This document shows, piece after piece, positions 9,322 to 17,743 of a stretch of 64,000 nt of DNA. Position numbers and translations under genes: made by a program. A model generated the notes under the pieces. That model saw only the letters and a program-made list of their open reading frames with translations, was not told where the DNA came from and searched no databases. The stretch is from Alteromonadaceae bacterium. GTDB lineage: Bacteria > Pseudomonadota > Gammaproteobacteria > Enterobacterales > Alteromonadaceae. Each line of letters starts with the position of its first letter. The stretch's first letter is position 1. The stretch is from positions 186,001 to 250,000 of the forward strand of contig JABXHM010000003.1 in NCBI GenBank assembly GCA_013373625.1, read 5' to 3'.

Positions 9322-10164
9322 TTATTGCGATATTACATCAATATCTGATTTTTTAAATCTAACAGTTTCATCAATATATACTTTGTCCTGAAAGTCTCTG
9401 ACCCCCTCATAAACAATCCGCAATTGACCATCCTGAGGCTCAAAGTCGGCTTTTGCCCAAACCAATTGCGTGTTAACTTCATCAAGTTCCGCCCAAAAAT
9501 TGAAGTCAGCCCGTTTGGCAATCAGTTTTTCTTTGCCACCATCTGGTGTCCAGAAAGCAGAAATATCACCACTGGAAGAATGTAACCCCTGCCTGGACAT
9601 CCTGACCGAAACTGAACCACTCTCTTTATCTGGATAATAAGCCAAGGTGGTCTCTTCCAGCGCTACCGTGCTGTCGTAATTACCCTGTTGCACTGATACC
9701 GGCACAGCGAAGCTAACGGTCATATTGATTTGCATTGACGTACCTGCTTTTTTACGCTCTTCGTCTTTCGGGTTTGGTAATGCTTTAAACAGTAAGTGCG
9801 AGCGGTATTCACCGGCCGCCAGATCGCGTGGGCGTCGTAACGCTACCTTAATCGTCTGTCTCTCGCCCGGTTTAAGGGTGACCTGACGTGGCGCAAATCT
9901 GAGCATAGGACTCGCTAAGGGTAACCCGCCGGCGTCTTCTTTTTTGACCACCTCATAGCCGCCGTCCGGCAAGGCAATATTCTCTCTCCAGCTTAATCTG
10001 TAGGTGTTGGTTGTTTGCGAGGTATTGGTGAGTGACAACTCGGCCGTGCGCTCTGTGTCGTCAAATGAGACCCGCACCGGATAAATCAATAAATTCGCCG
10101 CGGTATCAAACGCTGCGAAGAGCATTAATACCAGGAAAAAAGGAAGTGTTGTTATTTTTTTCAT
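9322..10164 (-). CDS. PapD-like periplasmic pilus chaperone
   Basis: A 280-residue protein with a cleavable signal peptide and two immunoglobulin-like halves typical of fimbrial chaperones. The first half has LLIYPVRVSFDD, then LTNTSQ, then FAPRQVTLKPGERQTIKVALRRP, a standard PapD-family stretch. It should hold pilin subunits in the periplasm and deliver them to the usher that follows 29 bp downstream. The ATG at 10164 has a strong ribosome binding site (GAAGGAACAACA); the longer frame to 10191 would overlap the preceding gene. The C-terminal half is longer than in classical PapD and has an aromatic-rich FNFWAELDEV. Confidence 0.85.
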   Translation of the reverse strand: MKKITTLPFFLVLMLFAAFDTAANLLIYPVRVSFDDTERTAELSLTNTSQTTNTYRLSWRENIALPDGGYEVVKKEDAGGLPLASPMLRFAPRQVTLKPGERQTIKVALRRPRDLAAGEYRSHLLFKALPNPKDEERKKAGTSMQINMTVSFAVPVSVQQGNYDSTVALEETTLAYYPDKESGSVSVRMSRQGLHSSSGDISAFWTPDGGKEKLIAKRADFNFWAELDEVNTQLVWAKADFEPQDGQLRIVYEGVRDFQDKVYIDETVRFKKSDIDVISQ

Positions 10165-10174
10165 TGTTGTTCCT

Positions 10175-10645
10175 TCAATAACTAATATCAATTGCCAAGT
10201 CTATATTATAGGACGCAGGACTAATATATGTCCCCCCCAGACCTGATGTTTCAAGCACACCACCAATAGTAAACTGCGCGATACCTGCCTGACCGGTATT
10301 CACTGACGATGGCATATCAACGGCTCGTAAAATAAATTGCTGTGTACCGGGGATGGTTGAAGATGAATATGCAGGCACATTAGCAGAGAAATTAATGACT
10401 GTATAAGGCGGCATATCGGTAAGAGAGTATACGCCTGGCGTTCCCAATTCTATAATGTAGATGTTATTCGTTGCGCTTGCCCGGCCTGAGCGTGACATTT
10501 GTATACTGCTCACGGAGCTGTTGTTAGTCACCGCTATTTTACCGAAACTAAAAGCGTTGTCTGTCAATAACTCGCCACATACAGGAAAGCATAAAAACAG
10601 TCCAAATAAACTTATCCAGCTTGTGCGATTGTTACCTAACCACAT
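10175..10645 (-). CDS. DUF4402-like minor pilin or tip subunit
   Basis: A 156-residue secreted protein. It has a signal peptide, the sequence FSFGKIAVTNNSSV at the mature N-terminus, a central YSLTDMPPYTV, FTIGGVLETS and a final strand LAIDISY ending in tyrosine. This matches the DUF4402 beta-sandwich pattern and resembles the larger protein upstream. A terminal strand of alternating hydrophobic residues is what a pilus chaperone would recognise. The ATG at 10645 has no clear ribosome binding site and sits 11 nt after a strong hairpin, so it should be made in smaller amounts than the major subunit. Its role as a minor or tip subunit is inferred. Confidence 0.65.
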   Translation of the reverse strand: MWLGNNRTSWISLFGLFLCFPVCGELLTDNAFSFGKIAVTNNSSVSSIQMSRSGRASATNNIYIIELGTPGVYSLTDMPPYTVINFSANVPAYSSSTIPGTQQFILRAVDMPSSVNTGQAGIAQFTIGGVLETSGLGGTYISPASYNIDLAIDISY

Positions 10646-10656
10646 AATATAACAGA

Positions 10657-10692
10657 CTAAACGAATGATGCTTTACAGCATACATCGTTTAG
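10657..10692 (-). terminator. Stem-loop between the two pilin-like genes (attenuator)
   Basis: The arms CTAAACGA and TCGTTTAG pair perfectly, and the inner arms extend the stem to 15-16 pairs with one or two mismatches around a 4-nt loop. In the pilin mRNA it follows the major subunit stop by 25 nt and is followed by a U-rich but not uniform run. It could terminate most transcripts or stabilise the 3' end of the major pilin message. Confidence 0.7.
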
Positions 10693-10716
10693 CCTGTGTT
10701 TTCACAATTTTAGCTA

Positions 10717-11337
10717 TTAGTAACTCACTGTTACATCAAACTCACCAGCATAGGCTGTATTTTCGTAAGCAAGTGTGGGAGTACCCGGATCTGTAATCAT
10801 CGTCGCACCAACCGTAAAGGCGATGTTGCCAGTACCATCAGCAGTAACAGTAGTGGTTGCCGCACCTGGCGTACCTGAAGACTGATACGCAGTAAAGTCA
10901 ATTAACTGTAAGATCGGCGCGCCTGCAGGAGCAGGGTTAAGCGCTAAATCTGCTGTGGAAGGTAATGTCAGGGTAAGTGCTGTAAAAGGAGCCAGACCTG
11001 CTACTGCAAACTCTGGGCGTGTAGGTGTACCACCAACGTTTTGAATTACCGCTGTACCATCAGCTGTACAAGCAAGCGCACCAGCGGTGCCAAGCGTCGC
11101 ATTCAGGGGTGAAGCCGGGTTTGCTGGCATTGTTAAACCAACACAGTTTACCGCAGCAGATCCATCTGCTGTTGCGCGGATAGTACCAAAATCAAGTGTA
11201 CCGGTTAGGGTAAAGTCAATGGTGTTATCAACCGTTACTGCAACCGGTACTGTTAATGTTTCTGCAGAAACTGAACCGGCCATAGTGGCAATCAACGCAG
11301 CACCCAATACCGATAAATTTTTACTAAATTTTTTCAT
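10717..11337 (-). CDS. DUF4402-family major pilin-like protein
   Basis: A 206-residue secreted protein. The signal peptide is followed by a mature start near AETLTVPVAVTVDN, a LDFGTI segment, two cysteines (NCVG and LACTAD) that can form a disulfide, and a final strand EFDVTVSY. The composition (Ala, Thr, Gly, Pro rich, few charges) is typical of surface pilins. DUF4402 proteins are often found beside fimbrial chaperones, and here the chaperone and usher follow. The ATG at 11337 has an AGGA site. As first gene of the unit and before the hairpin it is probably the abundant structural subunit. Confidence 0.75.
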   Translation of the reverse strand: MKKFSKNLSVLGAALIATMAGSVSAETLTVPVAVTVDNTIDFTLTGTLDFGTIRATADGSAAVNCVGLTMPANPASPLNATLGTAGALACTADGTAVIQNVGGTPTRPEFAVAGLAPFTALTLTLPSTADLALNPAPAGAPILQLIDFTAYQSSGTPGAATTTVTADGTGNIAFTVGATMITDPGTPTLAYENTAYAGEFDVTVSY

Positions 11338-12175
11338 ATGAATTCCTAATTAGGTAGTAAACAACGCCTCTGGCTGCCCGCAATAGCAGTAACACCAAAC
11401 GCAGTATGTTATATCGGCATACAGCGCCGAATCTTTAGTTATAAATTTGATTTTTATGCCTTTTCGGCCGGGGGCGTATATTTCGTTGCCGATTCCATAA
11501 AATGGAGAGTAACAATTTAAAACCACCTCTAACCAATAGTGCGTAATATTTACCCAACGTCGTCGAAAGGTAAATACTAAGCCAAAAGAATAAACCCTGT
11601 TAAAGAAGTGGGAAAAAAAATACAGATTGACATTAAAATATACGGCCTAACGTTTTGCTTTTGCGAGCATCAAAGCACGGTATTGCTCCCCTGTTTATGA
11701 GGAATTGAGCGTTTCTTTGACTCAACAAAAACCCTTATGAGTCAAGGGTGCAACAGGATATTACGGTGCAGTCAGAAGCAAACTCTGCGTGCTTGTTTAA
11801 CCGCAAAGTCAGATTAGAATTAAGGCAAGAGGTCTTGGTTGAATAACTTAAACAGTTTATTACAGTGTTCAAATTAACAGCAGTTGCGTATATTGATCTA
11901 TAACTTTGTATTGATCGTTATATGCAGTTTGGTGATCTTTAGCGGTGTCTTTGATAAATATAGCTGTAGTTGTAGGTTCTAAGTCGTATACAGAGCGAAA
12001 GTCGACAATTCTGAGTTAACCCTAACCCGGTTTTCAAGTTCTTGATACTGGTGCCGTCAAATTGACTTATTAAATTTTACCCCCCTTCTTTTCCCCTGAT
12101 GCGACGATTTGCCGCAGCGACATAGGTTATCTAAAAAAGTACCATCCGCTAAAAATAATTAGATTAAATAACCAC
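11338..12175. promoter_or_regulatory. Long 838-bp intergenic region between pilin operon and TonB receptor
   Basis: No ORF of coding quality is visible in 838 bp. The left part must hold the promoter and leader of the pilin operon. It contains CCTAATTAGG, a short palindrome at the pilin ribosome binding site. I looked for the conserved boxes of GEMM-type c-di-GMP riboswitches and did not find them. The right part precedes the TonB receptor and is AT-rich. I could not identify a clear Fur box. Confidence 0.45.
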
Positions 12176-14266
12176 ATGTACGTAAAGAAGTTATCTATCA
12201 TCATGCTCGTTGTCAGCTCTGCGATAAGTACTGAAACTCAAAGTAATGACAATGTAGAACATATTGTTATTACCAGTACCCGTGAAGCGAAAGCAACTCT
12301 AGAGTTGTCGGAATCTGTCGGTGTGGTCACTGAACAAATGCTTGCAGACATCGCTCCTGCGCACCCTTCTGAAGCGCTCAACCGCGTTGCTGGTGTTTAC
12401 ATTAATAATTTAGGTGGTGAAGGTCATATGACAGCAATTCGCCAACCACTTAGCACTTCAGGTGTGTATCTGTTTTTGGAGGATGGCATACCAACTCGGC
12501 CAACAGGTTTTTTTAATCATAACGGTTTATACGAAATCAACGTGCCGCAAAGTAGTCGCTTAGAAGTGATTAAAGGGCCGGCTTCTGCTCTTTATGGCAG
12601 TGATGCTATCGGCGGCGTGATAAATAGTATTACAAAGCAACCAACCACTGATTTATTGCTTGGGCTCAATGCTGAAGTAGGCAGTGATGGCTGGCATCGT
12701 GGCTTAGTGTCATGGAGTAATAGTGTTAGTGATAATGCATCTGCCAGAGTTGATTACAACTACACGAAGAGTGATGGTTTTAGAGATGAATCTTCATATG
12801 ACAGACATTCAGTCAATGGTCGATTTGATGCGGATTTGGGTGAAAGCTGGCAAATGGTATTGACTGCTTCACATTCTAATATCGATCAATCCGGTAGCTC
12901 ATCCCTTGAATTTGATGATTATATCAACCAAACAGAAAAAAATTTATATCACGGTGATATAGGGTATCGAGAAGTTAGTGCAAGCCGCATTTCGGCAGAA
13001 TTAAGCTACCAAGTAAGTAGCCGCAGTTTGCTCTCGTTTACGCCATTTTACCGTCAAAATGACTCTAAAATGATGCCAAGTTGGATGATTACTTACGACC
13101 CCAATATTGCTGAAACAGACTTTCAGTCTTTCGGGCTAATGAGCAAATATCGTTATCGCAGCGATTCCGGCAACGTCGAATTTATCGCGGGTATTGATAT
13201 AGACAGTACGCCGGCATCTTATAAAGAGCAACAAATCACGGTAGAGCAACAAGGCGACATTTATACCGACTATAGTGTAACGGAGCAATATAACTATAAC
13301 TATGATGCGACTCAGCAAACCATTTCTCCTTATGTGCATGGTGAGTATCAAATAACACCACAATTAAGAGTCAACGCTGGCGTGCGTTTTGATCGCTTTG
13401 AGGTTGATTATACAAATAATTTGAGCGATGCCACTTTCGATTATGCGCACTTACGGCCGCAAAGCCAAACGATAACCTATGATAATACGAGTCCGAAGCT
13501 AGGTGTGATTTATCAATTCAATGACAATCATAATATGTATGTCAGCTACCGGTATGCTTTTCGTGCTCCAACAGTGGGTAACCTTTTTCGCCCTGGTAGT
13601 TCGCAGGGAAGTACAGAGCTTGAGCCTGTTCAGAGTAAAAGTGCTGAAATAGGTTTTCGCGGTCAAATTGCCGGACAACTTGATTATGAGGTTGCCATAT
13701 ATGATATGAATACAGAAGACGATATTGTTTCAGTGATAGAGGGGGACTCCCGAGTTACAACGAATGCCGGTGAAACTCAGCACAAAGGCATTGAGTTGGG
13801 GCTTGATACGATGCTTGGTAAACAGCTGCAACTTGGGCTTTCTTATACATATACTGACCAAACCTATAAAGACTTTAGTTATGTCTATTTTTCTACCGAC
13901 TGTTTTTGTACACAAGCGCTTAATTTTGCCGGTAACCAAATAGCTAAAGCGCCAGAACATATTGGTAATGCCCGTATCGCGTACTACCCAAACTGGTTGA
14001 CAGGTTTACGTGCAGAGCTTGAGTACAGTTACTTAGGTAGTTATTACACTGACCAAACGAATACGCAGATGGATGATGGCTTTAGCCTGGTAAATTTGCG
14101 ATTTAATTATGATATTAACGATCAGTTTCAAGCCTACTTTCGGGTGATAAATTTAACCGACGAACTTTACTCCTCCTATACATCAAATCAAGTCGGCGAC
14201 CCTGACCTTAGTTATCGTCCTGGGCAGCCACGTCGTTTCTTCCTGGGTTTTAGATATAGCTTGTAA
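12176..14266 (+). CDS. TonB-dependent outer-membrane receptor
   Basis: A 696-residue receptor. A short signal peptide is followed by a TonB-box-like HIVITSTRE, a plug domain (about 40-155) with the hallmark VIKGPASALYGSDAIGGVIN, and a 22-strand-type barrel ending in RRFFLGFRYSL with a terminal aromatic pattern. It imports a scarce ligand, probably a ferric siderophore or haem, using TonB energy. The next gene encodes a PepSY membrane protein, a frequent partner of iron receptors that suggests reductive iron release. The start ATG lacks a clear ribosome binding site. An unusual CFC sits in an extracellular loop near residue 577. GC content is lower than in the flanking housekeeping genes. Confidence 0.9.
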   Translation: MYVKKLSIIMLVVSSAISTETQSNDNVEHIVITSTREAKATLELSESVGVVTEQMLADIAPAHPSEALNRVAGVYINNLGGEGHMTAIRQPLSTSGVYLFLEDGIPTRPTGFFNHNGLYEINVPQSSRLEVIKGPASALYGSDAIGGVINSITKQPTTDLLLGLNAEVGSDGWHRGLVSWSNSVSDNASARVDYNYTKSDGFRDESSYDRHSVNGRFDADLGESWQMVLTASHSNIDQSGSSSLEFDDYINQTEKNLYHGDIGYREVSASRISAELSYQVSSRSLLSFTPFYRQNDSKMMPSWMITYDPNIAETDFQSFGLMSKYRYRSDSGNVEFIAGIDIDSTPASYKEQQITVEQQGDIYTDYSVTEQYNYNYDATQQTISPYVHGEYQITPQLRVNAGVRFDRFEVDYTNNLSDATFDYAHLRPQSQTITYDNTSPKLGVIYQFNDNHNMYVSYRYAFRAPTVGNLFRPGSSQGSTELEPVQSKSAEIGFRGQIAGQLDYEVAIYDMNTEDDIVSVIEGDSRVTTNAGETQHKGIELGLDTMLGKQLQLGLSYTYTDQTYKDFSYVYFSTDCFCTQALNFAGNQIAKAPEHIGNARIAYYPNWLTGLRAELEYSYLGSYYTDQTNTQMDDGFSLVNLRFNYDINDQFQAYFRVINLTDELYSSYTSNQVGDPDLSYRPGQPRRFFLGFRYSL

Positions 14267-14274
14267 GGTAAGTT

Positions 14275-15726
14275 ATGAAACGTTTAATAAATACGTGGCA
14301 CAAGAAGTTGGGATGGTGGGGATTAGCAGCGTTATCGATATGGGTTTTAAGTGGTCTGACTCATCCTATTATGTCTTGGTTTGGACCTCAAACAGCGGCA
14401 TTTTTTGCGCCTAAATTGGTTATTGACCACACTCAGGTGGCTGGCTTCAATGCTTTATTGCGGCAAGCTGAGGTTCATAAAAATGCACAAGTTATAAAAC
14501 TGGTCGCAAATGCAGAGTACGGCGCTTTACTGCAAGTAACCCGATCAGGGCAAACCGAACGAGACTACTATCACTTACAGACACAGCAAAAATTGAACGG
14601 TTTCGACCAAAAACAAGCAAAATGGCTTGCCAGTTATTACAGCGGAGCAGCGCAAACTGACATTGTATCTGTTCGCTTAATTAATGAATTTAATACTGAC
14701 TATCCTTCTGTTAATCGGCTATTGCCTGTCTACCAAGTCGATTTTTCGTCCGGTACACGTGCCTATGTATTCACTGAAACGAATAGTTTGGCAAGTATCA
14801 CCAATGACTTTAAAGAAAATTTAAAGGCGATTTTTATACAGTTGCATACCTTTCAGTGGTTACATAAATTTGAGTTTGGTCGGCTGCTGATCGTAAGTTT
14901 GTTTATGCTGAGTTTACTGGCAATGAGTTTAACGGGCCTCGGTTTAGTTATTGTGCTAAAGCAGCGCAAAATCAAACAAGCTAGTCGTCGTTACCATCGG
15001 TATTTGGCTTACCTGCTTTGGTTACCTTTACTGGGTTGGTCCGCAAGCGGATTTTATCACTTACTATACTCATCACAATCGCAAGAGGTCAGTGGTTTAA
15101 GGCTACAAGAGACAGCTCAGATCGATACAACACAAGGGTTAAATAATGGATGGATTGCACGATATCAAGACTATAATCTAAGCAGCGTCAGTGTGGTAAA
15201 AGATAGGCAAAACCAAGCAGTGTTGCGTATTAGCATTGCACCTAAAACGGATGTGAATGCAAACCGTGAAAGCCGTTTTAAAGGAATGCCTAGTGAAAGT
15301 AAGGCGATATATATTAACCCTTATACGGGTAAAGAGCGTGACGATCTTAATGATAAACAGCAAGCTGAGTTGTTAGCTGAGCGCTTTAGCGGCAGTGATA
15401 CAAGCGCCATCGAGGATATTCAGCTTGTCACACATTATGGGCCTGATTACGATTTTCGAAATAAGCGCTTACCAGTGTGGAACGTAAAAGTGAACAATGA
15501 TAATGCAAGTTGGCTGTTTGTTGATCCAGTCACAGGGGTGCTCGTTGATCAAAGTCGCAATCAAGATAGGTTAGAGCGCTTGTCGTTTTCATTACTGCAC
15601 AAGTGGAACCACCTCACCCCCTTTATAGGTCGAATGTGGCGCGATAGTACTATTGTATTAACCTTATTATTACTCATTTTAATTGCAGGGCTCGGCGCTA
15701 AAATGATGCTTACAAAGCGAAAGTAA
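14275..15726 (+). CDS. PepSY-associated transmembrane protein (iron-uptake type)
   Basis: A 483-residue inner-membrane protein with four predicted helices: about 16-36 (GWWGLAALSIWVLSG), 203-228, 245-265 and 450-473. PepSY-like periplasmic domains lie between them. It starts 8 bp after the TonB receptor with an AAGG ribosome binding site, so the two form one operon. Proteins of this kind are linked to siderophore receptors and some act as ferric-siderophore reductases. The conserved histidine in the first helix region (NTWHKKLGW) would fit such a role. The substrate is unknown. Confidence 0.8.
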   Translation: MKRLINTWHKKLGWWGLAALSIWVLSGLTHPIMSWFGPQTAAFFAPKLVIDHTQVAGFNALLRQAEVHKNAQVIKLVANAEYGALLQVTRSGQTERDYYHLQTQQKLNGFDQKQAKWLASYYSGAAQTDIVSVRLINEFNTDYPSVNRLLPVYQVDFSSGTRAYVFTETNSLASITNDFKENLKAIFIQLHTFQWLHKFEFGRLLIVSLFMLSLLAMSLTGLGLVIVLKQRKIKQASRRYHRYLAYLLWLPLLGWSASGFYHLLYSSQSQEVSGLRLQETAQIDTTQGLNNGWIARYQDYNLSSVSVVKDRQNQAVLRISIAPKTDVNANRESRFKGMPSESKAIYINPYTGKERDDLNDKQQAELLAERFSGSDTSAIEDIQLVTHYGPDYDFRNKRLPVWNVKVNNDNASWLFVDPVTGVLVDQSRNQDRLERLSFSLLHKWNHLTPFIGRMWRDSTIVLTLLLLILIAGLGAKMMLTKRK

Positions 15727-15748
15727 TCATTTAAACAAAAATTAAAAC

Positions 15749-15809
15749 GCCGCGATGACTTTATCATTCGCGGCTTACCAATGAGTTTGCAGATATTCGG
15801 CAAACTCAT
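15749..15809. terminator. Two adjacent hairpins between convergent genes
   Basis: The first hairpin (15749-15774) pairs GCCGCGA with TCGCGGC around a small loop. The second (15781-15809) has a perfect 10-bp stem, ATGAGTTTGC with GCAAACTCAT, and a 9-nt loop. They lie between the PepSY gene and the convergent TetR gene and probably end transcription from both sides, although long T-runs are missing. Confidence 0.55.
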
Positions 15810-15869
15810 ATCTGTATCAGAATGTATTGCACAATGTTGCATAAAAGATAGTGTACAATTTTTAGGTTT

Positions 15870-16433
15870 TCAGCTGCCTTGCAAGATACTGAGTGTCGTT
15901 TTATGGGTTAATACAACCATGCCATCGTGGTTGACTGGCATTGAGTGAGCCGTTACCGAGTAACCTTCAATGAGTGAAATTAACAAAGCAATGGCTGCAG
16001 ACAGACATTCTTTGTCCTTTGCGATAGGGTTGAGCTTATCGCCTAATATGTCTACTACATTAGTGTAATAACGTTTAAGGTAAGACTCTATTTGCGCGTT
16101 TCGACTGGAAATCGCCCAATATTCCCTAAATATTCGACACATATCGGACACTTCCATAACAGCAGAAAATTGCGCGGTGATAAATGCTTTCAAGTCGTCT
16201 TCAGATTCTACGGTTGGTGATTCTTGAAGTCCGTTCAGACACTGTTGAAAGTATTTATCTGCCATCGCTTTAAGAAGCTCATCTTTATTTTTAAAGTAAT
16301 ATTGAAGGTTGCTCAGTGACATATCACACAGTGAGGCAACTTTACGCATTGTTACACTAAAATCGCCATGACTTTGTAAAAGTAGGGTTGCCTCGTCGAG
16401 AATCTTGTCTATTTTATTTGATTTTTTTTGCAT
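15870..16433 (-). CDS. TetR/AcrR-family transcriptional regulator
   Basis: A 187-residue repressor-type protein. Residues 8-55 form the TetR DNA-binding domain: VTMRKVASLCDMSLSNLQYY is the helix-turn-helix, followed by FKNKDELLKAM. The C-terminal half is helical and would bind a small molecule. It is divergent from the oxidoreductase gene, and two matching palindromes lie in the gap, so it most likely represses that gene and itself. The ligand is unknown. Codon use is AT-rich, like the rest of this block. Confidence 0.9.
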   Translation of the reverse strand: MQKKSNKIDKILDEATLLLQSHGDFSVTMRKVASLCDMSLSNLQYYFKNKDELLKAMADKYFQQCLNGLQESPTVESEDDLKAFITAQFSAVMEVSDMCRIFREYWAISSRNAQIESYLKRYYTNVVDILGDKLNPIAKDKECLSAAIALLISLIEGYSVTAHSMPVNHDGMVVLTHKTTLSILQGS

Positions 16434-16492
16434 ATAGCTTCTTAACTTTCAGTGGTTTACTGCTCGTATGTGTTGCTAAGAGAAAATCGCAC

Positions 16493-16544
16493 TTGACACT
16501 TTAGGTCAAGTGACCTTAAATTGCAAAATTAGGTCAGGTGACCA
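16493..16544 (+). promoter_or_regulatory. Promoter with two TetR-type operators
   Basis: TTGACA at 16493-16498 and TTAAAT at 16516-16521 make a sigma-70 promoter with a 17-bp spacer reading toward the oxidoreductase. Operator 1, AGGTCAAGTGACCT (16503-16516), is a perfect inverted repeat in that spacer. Operator 2, AGGTCAGGTGACCA (16531-16544), differs by one base from a perfect one and lies just downstream. Their centres are 28 bp apart. Binding of the adjacent TetR protein here would block the promoter. Confidence 0.8.
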
Positions 16545-16571
16545 AAGTTATTGCAAATGATGAGGTAGCAG

Positions 16572-17513
16572 ATGAAAGGTCTTATTGTAAAAGACAAGCA
16601 GTTAATTTTAAAACATGATTTAAAAGTCCCTAAACCAGGCAAAGGTGAGGTTCTGGTAAGAGTGATTAGCTCTTCAATTAATCAAATAGATCAGGAAGTT
16701 ACTCAAGGTAAATACGATTGGCTTCTTAAGTTATCAGGTGGCAATCATCCCGTTAAAACAGGCATAGAGTTCTCAGGTGTCATTGCTGAAGATGGTTACG
16801 GCTTTTACAAAGGAGAGCCTGTTTTTGGCTATGTGCATTTAACTAAAGGCTGCAAAGCCCATCAGGAATATCTCAATATTAATGCTAATTTCCTTGCTAA
16901 GATGCCGACGAATATTAGTTTTGAAGAAGCTGCATCATTGCCGCTTGGCGCATTAACCTCTCATGCAGCTTTAACAGAGCTTGGCGGCGTCAGCAAAGGT
17001 ACCAAAATACTTATCATTGGAGCCTCTGGCGGACTTGGTGTTTACGCGGTTCAATTTGCTAAAATATTTGGAGCTTCCGTAACCGCCGTTGCCGGGGACA
17101 ATCAAGAAGAGTTTCTTAAATCAATTGGTGCTGCACGTGTAATTAACTATAGAGAAACGCCTTTAGAACAGTTAACTGAACAGTTTGATGTTGTGTTAGA
17201 TCTCTCTAATAAAAAATTATTTAAAGAGGTTAAATCTTTACTTAAAGAAAATGGAACGTTCATTCCAGCTGAAGCGAATAAACATTTCGTTGACCTCCTG
17301 CTTAGCTTAATTAGAACTCAGAAAACGAAATATCTATATGTCGATAGAGGCGATAAACGCAAACTAGAGAAAATAGCCAAGCTGGTTGAACAAGGAGAGC
17401 TAAAACCCTTTGTGGATAGCGTTTACTCCTTAGCAAATTATCAACAGGCATTTCAACGCTTATCGGCGAGCGGACGACGGGGAAGAATTGTCATTAATAT
17501 TAGCTGCGACTAA
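16572..17513 (+). CDS. Zinc-independent medium-chain oxidoreductase (quinone-oxidoreductase type)
   Basis: A 313-residue MDR-superfamily NADPH oxidoreductase. The N-terminal GroES-like domain (about 1-120) has VLVRVISSSINQID and GIEFSGVI. The Rossmann domain (about 120-280) has the nucleotide-binding run IGASGGLGVYAVQFAK. It lacks the structural-zinc cysteine cluster. Such enzymes reduce quinones or alpha,beta-unsaturated carbonyls. It is divergent from the TetR gene and preceded by the operators, so it is probably induced by a reactive compound sensed by that regulator. GC content is clearly below the window average. Confidence 0.85.
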   Translation: MKGLIVKDKQLILKHDLKVPKPGKGEVLVRVISSSINQIDQEVTQGKYDWLLKLSGGNHPVKTGIEFSGVIAEDGYGFYKGEPVFGYVHLTKGCKAHQEYLNINANFLAKMPTNISFEEAASLPLGALTSHAALTELGGVSKGTKILIIGASGGLGVYAVQFAKIFGASVTAVAGDNQEEFLKSIGAARVINYRETPLEQLTEQFDVVLDLSNKKLFKEVKSLLKENGTFIPAEANKHFVDLLLSLIRTQKTKYLYVDRGDKRKLEKIAKLVEQGELKPFVDSVYSLANYQQAFQRLSASGRRGRIVINISCD

Positions 17514-17580
17514 GCGGCGTTGAAGCACCCAATTTCTCGTTATAAAATATACTTTAGAAATAAACAAGAACTATAAATGC

Positions 17581-17613
17581 AAAAAAGCCCCGACCATTTC
17601 TGATCAGGGCTTT
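17581..17613 (-). terminator. Rho-independent terminator of tRNA-Phe
   Basis: On the minus strand AGCCCTGATC pairs with GGTCGGGGCT (two G-T pairs) and is followed by six T. It lies just past the 3' end of tRNA-Phe. Confidence 0.85.
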
Positions 17614-17621
17614 CGTATAAA

Positions 17622-17697
17622 TGGTGCCTCGACCCGGGATCGAACCAGGGACACGCGGATTTTCAATCCGCTGCTCTACCAACTGAGCTATCGAGGC
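17622..17697 (-). tRNA. tRNA-Phe (GAA)
   Basis: A full 76-nt cloverleaf on the minus strand with encoded CCA at the 3' end. The acceptor stem is GCCTCGA/TCGAGGC, the D-arm GCTC..GAGC, the anticodon stem GCGGA/TCCGC with loop TTGAAAA giving anticodon GAA, and the T-arm holds GGTTCGATC. It closely resembles enteric tRNA-Phe. Its 3' end points to the AT-rich accessory block on the left. Confidence 0.97.
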
Positions 17698-17743
17698 GAA
17701 ACTGGTTAGCGTATTCGGCGTTGCCGTCTCGCTGTGGGTGCGT

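Noticed and set aside
11338..11640. c-di-GMP riboswitch in the pilin leader
   Set aside because: The conserved boxes of GEMM-type riboswitches are not present on either strand by eye. A covariance search would be needed to exclude other classes.
12140..12175. Fur box before the TonB receptor
   Set aside because: The region is AT-rich, but I could not find a convincing match to the 19-bp Fur palindrome.
12176..17700. Complete genomic island with att repeats at tRNA-Phe
   Set aside because: No integrase gene and no direct repeat of the tRNA 3' end were seen, so only an old insertion can be suggested.
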